Assembly: GCA_900545515.1 (NCBI GenBank)
Contig: UQZA01000011.1
Location: 1-64,000, forward strand
Direction: 5' to 3'
Length of the DNA stretch: 64,000 nt
DNA from: an uncultured Eubacteriales bacterium
GTDB taxonomy: Bacteria > Bacillota > Clostridia > Oscillospirales > Oscillospiraceae
Position 1 is the first letter of the stretch, and each line of letters opens with the position of its first letter. This document shows, piece after piece, positions 26,267 to 35,051 of the stretch. A model generated the notes under the pieces. That model searched no databases, was not told the origin of the DNA, and saw only the letters and a program-made list of their open reading frames with translations. The position numbers were made by a program, and so were the translations under genes.

Positions 26267-26295
26267 ACTATAACACGGCTCTGCACAAAAGTCAA
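26267..26295 (-). promoter_or_regulatory. sigma-A promoter of flotillin leader
   Basis: Reading leftward, TTGACT (26295-26290), 17 bases, TATAGT (26272-26267). Transcription would begin just before the riboswitch, giving a leader of about 210 bases. Confidence 0.85.
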
Positions 26296-26379
26296 CTATT
26301 TTCGACATGATTTGTGGAGAATTGTTATGCTGCACAAAAGCCGGGCTCCATTTTGTAAAAAATACACAAGATGTTTTTG

Positions 26380-26448
26380 GGCGCCTCGCTTCGCTCGGCA
26401 TCTCCCCTCCGGGAAAGGCCGGGCGCTGCTGCGCCGGCGCTTTTTTGT
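26380..26448. repeat. GC-rich intergenic repeat
   Basis: It contains GAAAGGCCGGGCGCT, shared (one base different) with the repeat at 5.06 kb, and an 8-bp CGCTGCTGCGCCGGCGCTTTTTT structure that could terminate rightward transcription. No gene is visible from 26296 to 26460. Confidence 0.45.
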
Positions 26449-26462
26449 TCTGGGGGCAAGCC

Positions 26463-26492
26463 TTGACAAAGCGGCGCTGGGTATATTACAAT
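26463..26492 (+). promoter_or_regulatory. promoter of recD2 operon
   Basis: TTGACA (26463-26468), 18 bases, TACAAT (26487-26492), about 110 bases before the first gene of the operon. Confidence 0.75.
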
Positions 26493-26604
26493 CATATGCA
26501 TGCAAAACAGGGAGGAACTACGCCTTTGGACGGTTATGGTAATATGTTCCTGTGTGGGACATTGGGCAAGCCCTGGGCATAGGATGCTCCAGGGGTGTAG
26601 CCTG

Positions 26605-26994
26605 ATGTGGCAAGTCATTTCGATCTTTTTACAAGCGGCCGGTGTGCTGCTCCTTTTGTGGACCTTGGTGGGCTGGCTGGTGTTGGGACGGGATCGGGGC
26701 GGCATGGCGGTCTTTACCTGCCTGCCGGGGCAGCTTGGGTCTGTGGAGCCGTTTTTGCGGTGCTGCATGTGGCTCCGGGGGACCGGCATGTTGCGGATGC
26801 CGGTGCTGCTGGTGGACTGCGGTCTGAATCCGGAGGAACGGGCGCGGATGGACCGCCTGATTCGGGACCGGGTGGGCGTGAGCTGCTGCCTGGAGGCGGA
26901 GCTTCCGGAGCGGCTGAAAATGGAGGCAGAGAAATTTGGAGGATTTGGAACTGCTGCAGGGGACTGTGGCGGCGGTGGTGTACCAAAATGCTGA
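26605..26994 (+). CDS. small membrane-anchored hypothetical protein upstream of recD2
   Basis: The product has about 129 residues. It has one N-terminal membrane segment (VISIFLQAAGVLLLLWTLVG), then a cytoplasmic or outer domain with FTCLPGQLGSVEPFLRCCMW and PVLLVDCGLNPEERARMDRL. I know of similar short proteins beside recD2 in Oscillospirales but not of a function. The start at 26605 is the first Met before the membrane segment; the ribosome site (AGGGGTG) is weak. Its last 59 bases overlap recD2 in another frame. Confidence 0.6.
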   Translation: MWQVISIFLQAAGVLLLLWTLVGWLVLGRDRGGMAVFTCLPGQLGSVEPFLRCCMWLRGTGMLRMPVLLVDCGLNPEERARMDRLIRDRVGVSCCLEAELPERLKMEAEKFGGFGTAAGDCGGGGVPKC

Positions 26995-29140
26995 AAACGG
27001 ATATGCCGTCCTGCGGCTGAGCTGCGGCGGCCAGGCGGTGAGCGTGGTGGGAACCATTCCCTTGCCTGTGCCGGGGGAGCGGCTGGTCATCACCGGGCGG
27101 TGGGCCAACAACGCCAATTACGGCAAGCAGTTTGAGGCGGAGTTTTTGGAGCGGCTTATGCCGGAGACAACGCCGGAAATTTTGAGCTATCTCTCCTCCC
27201 GCACGGTGAAGGGAATCGGCCCGAAGCTGGCTGCCCGGATTGTGGAGCGCTTCGGGGCGGAGACCCTGGCGGTGATGGAGCGGGAACCTCAGCGACTGGC
27301 GGAGGTCTCCGGCATTACGCCCCCGAAGGCCCGGGAAATTGGCAGGGTTTTCCGCCAGCAGACGGGAATGCGCAGGCTCATTGAGTTTCTGAGTTTGCAC
27401 CATCTTCCGGCAGAGCTGGCGGTGCGGCTGTACCGCCTGTGGGGGGAGGAGGCCATGGATATCCTCTCCTCCGACCCCTACAGTCTGACGGAGCCCGGTT
27501 TGGATGCGGATTTTGGTCTGGTGGACCGGTTCGCCATTTCTCTGGGGATCGCCGCAGACGACCCCAGACGGGTGGAAGCCGGGCTGGTGTTTGAGCTGAG
27601 CTACAACCAGACGGCGGGCCATGTCTTTCTGCCGTGTGAGAAGCTGATCCAGGCCACGGCGACCCTCCTGTCTGTGGACGCCGGTACGGTCCAGGAGGGG
27701 CTCCGGCGGCTGGTGGAGGGGGAGCACGTGGCTCAGGACCATCTGGCGGGGATTGATATTGCGTATTTGCCGGATTTGTATGAGGCGGAAACATATGTGG
27801 CCCGGCGGATCGGGTCCATGGCGGCAGACCGTCTGCCGGAGCCTCCCAATTTGGAGCTTCTCGTGAGCCAGGTCCAGAAAGCCGGGGCCGTGGCCTACTC
27901 TCCCCAGCAGGCTGAGGCGGTCCGGGCAGCTGCCGTGAGCCGGCTGTTGATTGTAACCGGTGGTCCCGGTACGGGAAAAACCACCATTTTGCGGGGAATC
28001 CTGGACCTTTTCAGCCGGATGGAGCTGAGGGCGCTTCTGGCAGCCCCCACAGGCCGGGCGGCCAAGCGGCTCCAAGAGGTGACCGGGCAGGAGGCCTCTA
28101 CCATTCACCGTCTGCTGGAATCTCAGCTGGACCCGGCTACGGGGCAGCTGATTTTTACCAGAGATGAGGACAACCCCCTAAAGGCGCATGCGGTCATTGT
28201 GGACGAAACGTCCATGGTGGATCTTCCCCTCCTGGCCAGCCTGCTCCGGGCCCTCCCGACGGGGTGCAGGCTGATTCTGGTGGGAGATCCGGACCAGCTG
28301 CCGCCGGTGGGGCCGGGCTGCCCGCTGTCTGATATCCTCCGCAGCGGCGTGGTGCCAGCGGTGCGGCTCACGGAAATTTTTCGCCAGGCCCAGGAGAGCC
28401 TCATTGTGATGAATGCCCACCGGGTGAACAGCGGCGTCATGCCGGACCTAAAGACCGTCACCAGCGATTTCTTTTTCCTCCGGCGGCGTACGGAGGAGGC
28501 AGTGGCGTCTACCATTGGCGATCTGTGCCGGACCCGCCTGCCGGACCGGATGGGCATTCCTCCAGAGGAAATTCAGGTCCTCTCTCCCACGCGGAAGGGA
28601 CCCACGGGGACTGCCAGCCTGAACCTGCTGCTTCAGGCCCAGCTCAATCCCCCTGCGCCGGATAAAAAGGAGAAAAAATGGGGAGATTTTTCCTTCCGGG
28701 AGGGAGACCGGGTGATGCAAATCCGGAACAACTATGATATACTATGGAAGAAGACCGATGGAACCCAGGTGGGAACTGGGATTTTCAACGGAGATATTGG
28801 CGTCATTACAGAAATTGACCTGAATGCTGAGCTCCTTACCGTGGTCTTTGACGACCGGCAGGCGGAGTATGACTTCGACATGTTGAGGGAGCTGGAGCTG
28901 GCATACGCTATGACAGTGCACAAGAGTCAGGGCAGCGAGTACCAGGCGGTGGTTTTGGCGGCCTGGTCCTGTGCGCCCAACCTACGGACCCGCAGGGTCC
29001 TCTATACGGCCATAACCCGGGCGAGAAAGCTCCTTGTGGTGGTGGGCAGGGAGGACATCCTCCAGACCATGACGGAAAACCAGCGCCAGAGCCGCCGGTA
29101 CAGCGGCCTGAAGCTGCGACTGCAGGAGAAGGAGCAATGA
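26936..29140 (+). CDS. recD2: RecD-like ATP-dependent DNA helicase (RecD2)
   Basis: RecD2 is a 5'-3' superfamily 1B helicase found without RecB and RecC, linked to replication-fork repair. The product has 734 residues. An N-terminal OB-like domain (about 1-75) is followed by tandem helix-hairpin-helix segments (TVKGIGPKLAARIVERFG, EVSGITPPKAREIG). Walker A is VTGGPGTGKTT, motif II is VIVDETSMVDL, motif III is LVGDPDQLPPVG, and near the end is YAMTVHKSQGSEYQAVVL. The frame begins with TTG at 26936, nine bases after GGAGG; no in-frame ATG fits the family N-terminus. The stop overlaps comF by four bases. Confidence 0.95.
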   Translation: MEDLELLQGTVAAVVYQNAENGYAVLRLSCGGQAVSVVGTIPLPVPGERLVITGRWANNANYGKQFEAEFLERLMPETTPEILSYLSSRTVKGIGPKLAARIVERFGAETLAVMEREPQRLAEVSGITPPKAREIGRVFRQQTGMRRLIEFLSLHHLPAELAVRLYRLWGEEAMDILSSDPYSLTEPGLDADFGLVDRFAISLGIAADDPRRVEAGLVFELSYNQTAGHVFLPCEKLIQATATLLSVDAGTVQEGLRRLVEGEHVAQDHLAGIDIAYLPDLYEAETYVARRIGSMAADRLPEPPNLELLVSQVQKAGAVAYSPQQAEAVRAAAVSRLLIVTGGPGTGKTTILRGILDLFSRMELRALLAAPTGRAAKRLQEVTGQEASTIHRLLESQLDPATGQLIFTRDEDNPLKAHAVIVDETSMVDLPLLASLLRALPTGCRLILVGDPDQLPPVGPGCPLSDILRSGVVPAVRLTEIFRQAQESLIVMNAHRVNSGVMPDLKTVTSDFFFLRRRTEEAVASTIGDLCRTRLPDRMGIPPEEIQVLSPTRKGPTGTASLNLLLQAQLNPPAPDKKEKKWGDFSFREGDRVMQIRNNYDILWKKTDGTQVGTGIFNGDIGVITEIDLNAELLTVVFDDRQAEYDFDMLRELELAYAMTVHKSQGSEYQAVVLAAWSCAPNLRTRRVLYTAITRARKLLVVVGREDILQTMTENQRQSRRYSGLKLRLQEKEQ

Positions 29141-29796
29141 GGGCGCTGTACCGTCTCCTGGATCTGCTCTTTCCCCCAAAGTGCGTCCTGTGCGGCAGGC
29201 TGCTGGACCGGGAGGAGACGGATCTGTGCGGCGCCTGCCGCCGGGAGGGACCGGTGTTTTCCGGAGGAGGAATGTCCATTCCCTTTGTGACCGTCTGGAT
29301 GGCTGTCTACCGCTATGAAGGTCTTGCCCGGGACTCGCTCCTGCGTTTTAAGTTTGGGGGCCGCCAGAGCTATGCAGCGGCCTATGGGAGGCTCCTGGCG
29401 GCCAGGATCCAGGGGGAGCTGAGGGCGGAATTTGACCTCCTGACCTATGTGCCCGTGAGTCCCCGCCGCCGCTGGTCCCGGGGCTACGATCAGGTCCGGC
29501 TTCTGGCGGAGGCTGTGGGCCGGGAGCTGGGGCAGAAGCCGGTCCGGGCCCTGAAAAAGATCCGCCACAACCCGGCCCAGTCCTCCCTCCGGGAGCGGGA
29601 GCAGCGGCGGGCCAATGTGCTGGGGGCTTACCGGGCCGTTTGTCCCGAAGCCCTGGCCGGTCAGCGGATTTTGCTGTTGGACGACATCATCACCACCGGC
29701 GCCACCGTTTCGGAGTGCGCCAGGGTGTTGCAGACCGCCGGCGCTGCTCAGGTGCTGTGCGCGGCGGTGGCGGCCCGTGGGGACGGGCCAAAGTAA
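29137..29796 (+). CDS. comF: ComF family phosphoribosyltransferase-like protein
   Basis: The product has 219 residues. It begins with a zinc-ribbon-like Cys set (LLFPPKCVLCG, then LCGAC) and ends with a PRTase fold whose phosphoribosyl site is ILLLDDIITTGATV. VPVSPRRRWSRGYDQVRLLA and the KIRHNPAQSSL stretch are typical of ComF (the family helps DNA uptake in competent bacteria). The ATGA overlap with recD2 shows translational coupling and a joint link to DNA processing. Confidence 0.93.
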   Translation: MRALYRLLDLLFPPKCVLCGRLLDREETDLCGACRREGPVFSGGGMSIPFVTVWMAVYRYEGLARDSLLRFKFGGRQSYAAAYGRLLAARIQGELRAEFDLLTYVPVSPRRRWSRGYDQVRLLAEAVGRELGQKPVRALKKIRHNPAQSSLREREQRRANVLGAYRAVCPEALAGQRILLLDDIITTGATVSECARVLQTAGAAQVLCAAVAARGDGPK

Positions 29797-29821
29797 CTTG
29801 ACGATATGTAGGTGATACGCC

Positions 29822-30853
29822 ATGAAAATACTTTCCAGAGATTTGGGCGTGGATTTGGGGACGGCCAACATCCTGGTTTACGCCGACGGCAAGGGGGTTG
29901 TCCTGCGCGAGCCCTCTGTGGTGGCGGTGGACAAGAACACCGGCAAAATTTTGCAGGTTGGCGCGGCGGCCCGGAACATGCTGGGCCGGACTCCAGGCAA
30001 TGTGGTAGCGATGCGGCCTCTGCTGGGGGGCGTGATTTCCGACTATGAGATGACCCAGAGGATGCTGGCGCAGTTTTTCCGGAAGGCGTCCCGCCATGGA
30101 CTGTTCAAGCCCCGTGTCATTGTCAGTGTGCCCAGCAGCATCACGGAGGTGGAGGAGCGGGCGGTGATTGGCGCCGCCATGGAGGCCGGCGCACGCCGGG
30201 TCTACCTGATCGAAGAACCCCTGGCCGCCGCGTTGGGAGCCAACCTGGACATTGCCGGTCCCGGCGGCCATATGGTGGTGGACATTGGCGGCGGCACCAC
30301 GGACGTGGCGGTGCTGTCTATGAACGCAGTGGCTGTGTCCTCCTCCACCAAGGTGGCAGGGGACGCCATGGATGAGGCCATTATGCGCTATGTCCGCCGC
30401 AAGCACGGGGTGGTTTTGGGAGAAAATACGGCCGAAGAGGTCAAAATCACCATTGGTTGTGTCTATCCCCGGCCGGAAAATGCCAGTATGCTGGTCAAGG
30501 GCAGGGACTTGCGCACCGGCCTTCCCAAGGAGACCACCCTCCAGGCAGAGGAGATTCTGGAGGCTCTGAAGCGGCCTGCCCGGCAGATTGTGGACGAGAT
30601 TTTCACCGTGCTGGAGCGAACGCCGCCGGAATTGGTGGCGGATTTGGCCCAGAACGGCATTGTGCTCACGGGAGGCGGCAGCCTCATCTGGGGCATGGAG
30701 CAGCTGATCCGGGAGCGGACAGAGCTTCCCTGCATCCTGGCCGACGATGCGGACTCTTGCGTGGCCTATGGCTGCGGCAAGAGCCTGGCCTGGATCAACC
30801 ATATGCAGGAGGGCACCATCAATCTGGCCCGGCGGCGGCTGATGCAGGCTTGA
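29822..30853 (+). CDS. mreB: rod-shape protein MreB/Mbl
   Basis: A bacterial actin that forms membrane filaments and guides the elongation peptidoglycan machinery. The product has 343 residues. ATP-binding features are DLGVDLGTANILVY (phosphate 1), VVDIGGGTTDVAVLS (phosphate 2), and the adenosine motif GIVLTGGGSLIWGME. EEPLAAALGANLDI is the usual connect-1 region. MreC and MreD do not follow, so this is a solitary copy of the Mbl/MreBH type. The gene is 25 bases after comF and 65 bases before the GT4-CsaB fusion. Confidence 0.93.
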   Translation: MKILSRDLGVDLGTANILVYADGKGVVLREPSVVAVDKNTGKILQVGAAARNMLGRTPGNVVAMRPLLGGVISDYEMTQRMLAQFFRKASRHGLFKPRVIVSVPSSITEVEERAVIGAAMEAGARRVYLIEEPLAAALGANLDIAGPGGHMVVDIGGGTTDVAVLSMNAVAVSSSTKVAGDAMDEAIMRYVRRKHGVVLGENTAEEVKITIGCVYPRPENASMLVKGRDLRTGLPKETTLQAEEILEALKRPARQIVDEIFTVLERTPPELVADLAQNGIVLTGGGSLIWGMEQLIRERTELPCILADDADSCVAYGCGKSLAWINHMQEGTINLARRRLMQA

Positions 30854-30918
30854 GACCCCATTGGGAAGTTGGAAAATACCTTTGCGGAATGATGCCCCGG
30901 ATGGGGAGAGGAACGGTT

Positions 30919-33162
30919 ATGAGAGTCATACATTTGATATCCGGCGGTGATGTAGGCGGCGCGAAAACCCATGTGTTGTCCCTGCTGCAGGGCCTGAATC
31001 AGGCCCATCGGGTGCTGCTGGTCTGCTTTATGGAGGGGCCCTTTGCCCAGGAGGCCCGGGAAATGGGCATTCCCACCCAAGTGCTGCCCGGTTGGAACAT
31101 TCCCCGGATCATTTGCCGCCTGGAGGAGCTGATCCGGACGGAGCACTTCCAGATCATCCATTGCCACGGCTCCCGGGCCAATCTCATGGGGTATCTGCTG
31201 AAAAAGCGGGTCCAGGCGCCGGTGGTCACCACGATCCACAGTGATCCCAAGCTGGATTACCTGGGCCGCCCCTTGAGCAATCTGACTTATGGCGCTGCCA
31301 ATCGGGCGGCGCTGCGGCACCTGGATGATTGGATTTGCGTCTCCAGGCAGCTGCGGGATATGATGGTGGAGGCCGGGGTGGACCCCAGGGCTGCGTTTGT
31401 CATCAACAACGGCGTGGATTTTTCTCACATCCACGCCCCTGTGGGGAGAGGGGATTTCTGGAAGGCCCATGGGCTGCAGGTGGAGCCGGACTCTGTGGTG
31501 TTTGGCATCGCGGCCCGGATTTCACCGGTGAAGGACATTGGCTCCCTGATCCGGGCCTTTGCCGCTGCCGTTTCCCAGGAGCCAGGCATTCGCCTGGCCA
31601 TTGCAGGCGACGGCGAGCAGCGCAAGGAGCTGGAGCAGCTGGCTGCCAAGCTCTGCCCGGCAGGGACGGTGGCCTTTTTGGGTTGGCTCACGGATACGGA
31701 CAGCTTCTACAACGCCTTGGATGTGAATATGCTGACCTCCCTGTCCGAGGGCCTACCCTACGCCATTCCCGAGGGCGCGCGGATGCACTGTGCCACCATC
31801 TCCACCCACGTGGGGGCGGTTTCCCGCATTGTGATAGACGGGGAGACAGGCTTCCTGGTGCAGCCCGGGGATGTGGAGGCCCTGACGGAGCGGATGCTCC
31901 GCCTCACCCGGGACGGGGCCCTGCGGCAGCGTCTGGGTCAGGCAATTTTTGAGAAGGTCAAACGGGAGTTTTCCATCGATGCAACGGTCCGGACCCAGGT
32001 GGAGATCTATGAGACCATTCTGCGCCGCCTGAGCCACAGGAGGGGCCAGAAGGAGGGCGTCCTCATCTGCGGAGCCTATGGAAACGGCAATGTGGGTGAT
32101 GAGACCATTCTGAAAGCCATTTTACAGCAACTGCGGGACCGCGATCCGGACCTTCCGGTGTGCGTGATGTCCAAGACCCCCCGGCGGACGGCTCTGCAGG
32201 CGAAGGCGTCCAGCATCTATACCTTCAACCATTTTCAGGTGCGCCGCCGGATGAGGGAGGCGAAGCTGTTCATCAGCGGAGGCGGCAGCCTGATTCAGGA
32301 TGCCACCAGCACCAGATCCCTGTGGTTCTACCTCTACTGCATCTGGACGGCTCACCGGAAGGGCTGCCGGGTGATGATGTACGGCTGCGGCATTGGGCCG
32401 GTGAAGAGAAAGCTGAACCGGTGGATGGCGGCGAAGGTGCTGAACGCCTGTGTGGATCTCATTGCATTGCGGGACCCGGATTCTGCCCTGGAGCTGGAAA
32501 AGCTGGGGGTAACCCGCCCGGAGTGCCATGTGACGGCGGACCCGGCCCTGCTGCAGACGGTGCCTGAGGGAGCGGAGCAGAATTATGTCCGTTACCGCGA
32601 AGCTGCAGGTCTGAAGGAGGGGGGAGCATACTGCCTGTTCGCCCTGCGCCCCTGGGGGACGGCGAAGCGCCGCCTGGCGGCCTTTGCCGCTGCCGCAGAG
32701 TACGGCTGGAAGGCCTACGGGATGACGCCGGTGTTTTTCCTCCTGGAGCCGGATAAGGACCGGGAGATTACCCAGGCGGTGGCGGAGCTGGTCCGTTGCC
32801 CCAAGCTGCTTTTGCCGCCGGTGGGGGACGGAGAGGTCATCTGCGCCTTGATGCGGGACATGCGCATGGTAGTTTCCATGCGGCTCCACGCCTTGATTTT
32901 TGCCTCCGGGCAGGGGACTCCCGTGGTGGGGATCTCCTATGACCCCAAGGTCAGCGGCTTTATGGACTATTTGGGACAGGAGCATTACATCAGCGTGGAG
33001 GAGGTGACAGACGGCGCTTTGTGTGACCTGATGGACGGTGCAGCTGCCAGCGAATCGGTGGAGGCGGCGACTGTGGCCCGCCTGCGGGAGCTGGCCGGAC
33101 AGAACGGCAGCTACGCCTGGCGCTTCCTGCAGGAAGAGGCGGGAAGCGAAAGGGACAAATAA
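30919..33162 (+). CDS. csaB: GT4 glycosyltransferase fused to CsaB-type polysaccharide pyruvyl transferase
   Basis: This is one 747-residue chain with two enzymes. Residues 1-370 are a GT4 (GT-B fold) glycosyltransferase: HLISGGDVGGAKTHVLSLLQ, HCHGSRANLMGYLL, VINNGVDFSHI, and the donor site FGIAARISPVKDI with GEGLPYAIPEGARMH-type end motif. Residues about 375-747 are a polysaccharide pyruvyl transferase of the CsaB type: GAYGNGNVGDETILKAIL, FISGGGSLIQDATSTRSLWF, and RLHALIFASGQGTPVVGISY. CsaB adds ketal pyruvate to secondary wall polymer, the ligand for SLH domains. Two SLH proteins are encoded at 18-22 kb and a TagA-type enzyme follows at 34.3 kb. The ATG at 30919 follows GGGGAGAGG. Confidence 0.92.
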   Translation: MRVIHLISGGDVGGAKTHVLSLLQGLNQAHRVLLVCFMEGPFAQEAREMGIPTQVLPGWNIPRIICRLEELIRTEHFQIIHCHGSRANLMGYLLKKRVQAPVVTTIHSDPKLDYLGRPLSNLTYGAANRAALRHLDDWICVSRQLRDMMVEAGVDPRAAFVINNGVDFSHIHAPVGRGDFWKAHGLQVEPDSVVFGIAARISPVKDIGSLIRAFAAAVSQEPGIRLAIAGDGEQRKELEQLAAKLCPAGTVAFLGWLTDTDSFYNALDVNMLTSLSEGLPYAIPEGARMHCATISTHVGAVSRIVIDGETGFLVQPGDVEALTERMLRLTRDGALRQRLGQAIFEKVKREFSIDATVRTQVEIYETILRRLSHRRGQKEGVLICGAYGNGNVGDETILKAILQQLRDRDPDLPVCVMSKTPRRTALQAKASSIYTFNHFQVRRRMREAKLFISGGGSLIQDATSTRSLWFYLYCIWTAHRKGCRVMMYGCGIGPVKRKLNRWMAAKVLNACVDLIALRDPDSALELEKLGVTRPECHVTADPALLQTVPEGAEQNYVRYREAAGLKEGGAYCLFALRPWGTAKRRLAAFAAAAEYGWKAYGMTPVFFLLEPDKDREITQAVAELVRCPKLLLPPVGDGEVICALMRDMRMVVSMRLHALIFASGQGTPVVGISYDPKVSGFMDYLGQEHYISVEEVTDGALCDLMDGAAASESVEAATVARLRELAGQNGSYAWRFLQEEAGSERDK

Positions 33163-33163
33163 A

Positions 33164-33270
33164 GCAGGGGCCTGCTGCGAGTGGAAGAGTAGACTGCCCC
33201 CCTGCAGGAGGTTCCAAAATCCTGCAGGGGCGAGTCCAGACTCGCCCACATTTGCAGCAGGCCCCGTTTA
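33164..33270. terminator. complex convergent terminator/repeat with nested hairpins
   Basis: An outer stem (GGGGCCTGCTGC / GCAGCAGGCCCC) encloses a CCCCTGCAGGA / TCCTGCAGGGG hairpin and a GGCGAGT-CCAG-ACTCGCC palindrome. It lies between convergent genes. The last palindrome has a related copy at about 61.05 kb. Confidence 0.65.
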
Positions 33271-34125
33271 TCAGGTGGTGGGGCAGGTTTTATAGCCGCA
33301 TTCGGTGGAGCAGCCGGCGCTGCAGGAGGCGTCCTGGGAGCTGGAGCCGTCGCAGCCCCGGGGGTAGAACTGCTGCACCGGGAAGGCGATGCGGGAGAAC
33401 ATCTCGCAGGGGTCCTCTGCACAGCCCAGGTTGTCGCAGCACTCCTTGGTGGGGATGGAGTAGTCAAAGGTGGGAACCAGCAGCTGCACATCCCGCTCCA
33501 GGCGGATGATGGAGAACTGACCCAGGGTCACGTACAGCCGGCGGCTCTCTCCGGAGAGGACCAACTCGTCATCAAAGAGATTCCGGATGCCGGTGGGAAG
33601 CTGATTGAGACAAGGCTCGCCGCCGGGGCAGTCGCAGACCTCCCGAATGCGGGCGGAGAGAATCATGGGGTCCAGCACCTCCACCACGGCGGTGGGATGG
33701 TTGAAGGAGCGGCGGGTCCGTCCGTCCAGGTCCCCCAGGACGGTGTCGCTGGTGAAAATCTTGGCGCAGCTGTCCTCCCCACAGAGGACGGCGCGCTTGG
33801 AGAAGACCGCCAGACCGCAGAGGGTGGCGGGCTTGGTGCCGCCTACGATGGCGTCGGCCAGAATCCGGTAGTAGAATGTGATGTCGATGCAGTAGTGGTT
33901 GCGGTTGAATGCCACAGGCTCCACGTCGATGTAAGCGTATACCAGCTCCGCGCAGCGGGCCTTAGCCCCGGCGGAGGCGTCCAGAAGCGCCTGGGACTCC
34001 CGGGTCAGGTAAACCCGCAGATCCTCAATGCAGTCCTTGTCTCTGCAGCTGTCCGTCACTTTTCTGGTATGAATGCTGACGGCCTCCCGCAGGTCCTCGG
34101 GCCGGCAAGTCGATTGCTCAGACAT
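33271..34125 (-). CDS. conserved clostridial Cys-rich protein of unknown function
   Basis: The protein has 284 residues and no signal peptide. It begins with CRPEDLREAVSIHTRKVTDS, then CRDKDCIEDLRVYLTRESQA, and carries about 20 Cys residues, with a Cys-dense tail (CDGSSSQDASCSAGCSTECG). The middle is mostly beta-strand (VEPVAFNRNHYCIDITFYYR). I know this pattern as a widespread Clostridia hypothetical protein; its Cys content and its spread in spore formers make a spore-coat role possible, which is inference only. AGGAGG precedes the ATG at 34125. It is a single gene, divergent from tagA. Confidence 0.7.
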   Translation of the reverse strand: MSEQSTCRPEDLREAVSIHTRKVTDSCRDKDCIEDLRVYLTRESQALLDASAGAKARCAELVYAYIDVEPVAFNRNHYCIDITFYYRILADAIVGGTKPATLCGLAVFSKRAVLCGEDSCAKIFTSDTVLGDLDGRTRRSFNHPTAVVEVLDPMILSARIREVCDCPGGEPCLNQLPTGIRNLFDDELVLSGESRRLYVTLGQFSIIRLERDVQLLVPTFDYSIPTKECCDNLGCAEDPCEMFSRIAFPVQQFYPRGCDGSSSQDASCSAGCSTECGYKTCPTT

Positions 34126-34240
34126 ACGAAAACCTCCTGTTCTGTCATGGCCGGGGAACTCCCGGCAAAAGCAAGGTCTTGCTTTCAAATCATTTTATGC
34201 TGCCGCAGCCCGGCTGTGCAGGCGTGAAGAGAAAATTCGA

Positions 34241-34269
34241 TTTACAAATGGGCGAAAACATGGTAATAT
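34241..34269 (+). promoter_or_regulatory. promoter of tagA operon
   Basis: TTTACA (34241-34246), 17 bases, TAATAT (34264-34269), about 40 bases before the start of tagA. Confidence 0.75.
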
Positions 34270-34307
34270 CTGTACCATAGGTAAAAGAGAAAGAGCAGGT
34301 GTGCTTT

Positions 34308-35051
34308 TTGAAGATTGATGTGATGGGCGTGCTGTTCGACAATGTGACCATGGAGCAGGCGCTGGACCGGGCGGAGACCCTGATGGAAGCCAAGGCAAGC
34401 GCCTATTGTGTGACGCCCAATGGAGAAATTGTCTGGGAGGCGATGCAGGACCCCGCTTTCCGGAGCATTTTGAATGAGGCAGACCTGGTCCTGCCGGACG
34501 GAGCCAGCGTGGTGCTGGGCTCCCGGATTTTGGAGCGTCCCCTGCAGGAAAAGGTGGCGGGGATCGCCTTTGCCGAGGCTCTGGTGCAGCGCATGGCTGC
34601 CCGGGGCGGGCGGCTGTATTTGCTGGGCGGCAGGCCTGGGATTGCAGAGAAAGCGGCGGAAAATTTAACAGCCAAGTACCCCGGACTCGTCATCTGCGGC
34701 ACGGCAGACGGTTACTTCCGGGATGAGGCCGCCGTGGTGGAGCAGGTGCGCAAGGCAGAGCCGGATGTACTATTTGTCTGCCTGGGCGCGCCCAAGCAGG
34801 AGCGGTTTATGGCGGCTCACCGGCGGGAGCTTCAGACCGGTCTGATGATCGGCCTGGGAGGGAGCCTGGATGGCTTTGCCGGCGTGGTGAAGCGTGCGCC
34901 TCAGTGGATGATCCGCTGCAACCTGGAGTGGCTGTACCGGCTGATGAAGGAGCCCTCCCGGCTGGGACGCATGATGCGCCTGCCCAAATTTGTGCGCGCC
35001 TGCAAAAAGCAGCGGCAGCTGGAGGAAAAGGAAGGCGGGGCCCATGGGTAA
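34308..35051 (+). CDS. tagA: WecB/TagA/CpsF family glycosyltransferase
   Basis: A GT26 enzyme that adds N-acetylmannosamine to undecaprenyl-PP-GlcNAc, the linkage step of wall polymers. The product has about 247 residues. Family motifs are MGVLFDNVTMEQAL, TPNGEIVWEA, DLVLPDGASVVLG, GRLYLLGGRPGIAEKAA, FVCLGAPKQERFM and LGGSLDGFAG. I use TTG at 34308 (MKIDVMGV, the usual family start), seven bases after AGGTG; an upstream in-frame GTG lies inside that site. It is the first gene of an operon with tmk, and works with the GT4-CsaB fusion at 30.9 kb. Its stop overlaps the tmk start by 8 bases. Confidence 0.92.
   Translation: MKIDVMGVLFDNVTMEQALDRAETLMEAKASAYCVTPNGEIVWEAMQDPAFRSILNEADLVLPDGASVVLGSRILERPLQEKVAGIAFAEALVQRMAARGGRLYLLGGRPGIAEKAAENLTAKYPGLVICGTADGYFRDEAAVVEQVRKAEPDVLFVCLGAPKQERFMAAHRRELQTGLMIGLGGSLDGFAGVVKRAPQWMIRCNLEWLYRLMKEPSRLGRMMRLPKFVRACKKQRQLEEKEGGAHG

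Noticed and set aside
34126..34240. sporulation-type promoter before the Cys-rich gene
   Set aside because: A CATAAAAT-like -10 is visible but no convincing -35; too weak to list as a feature.
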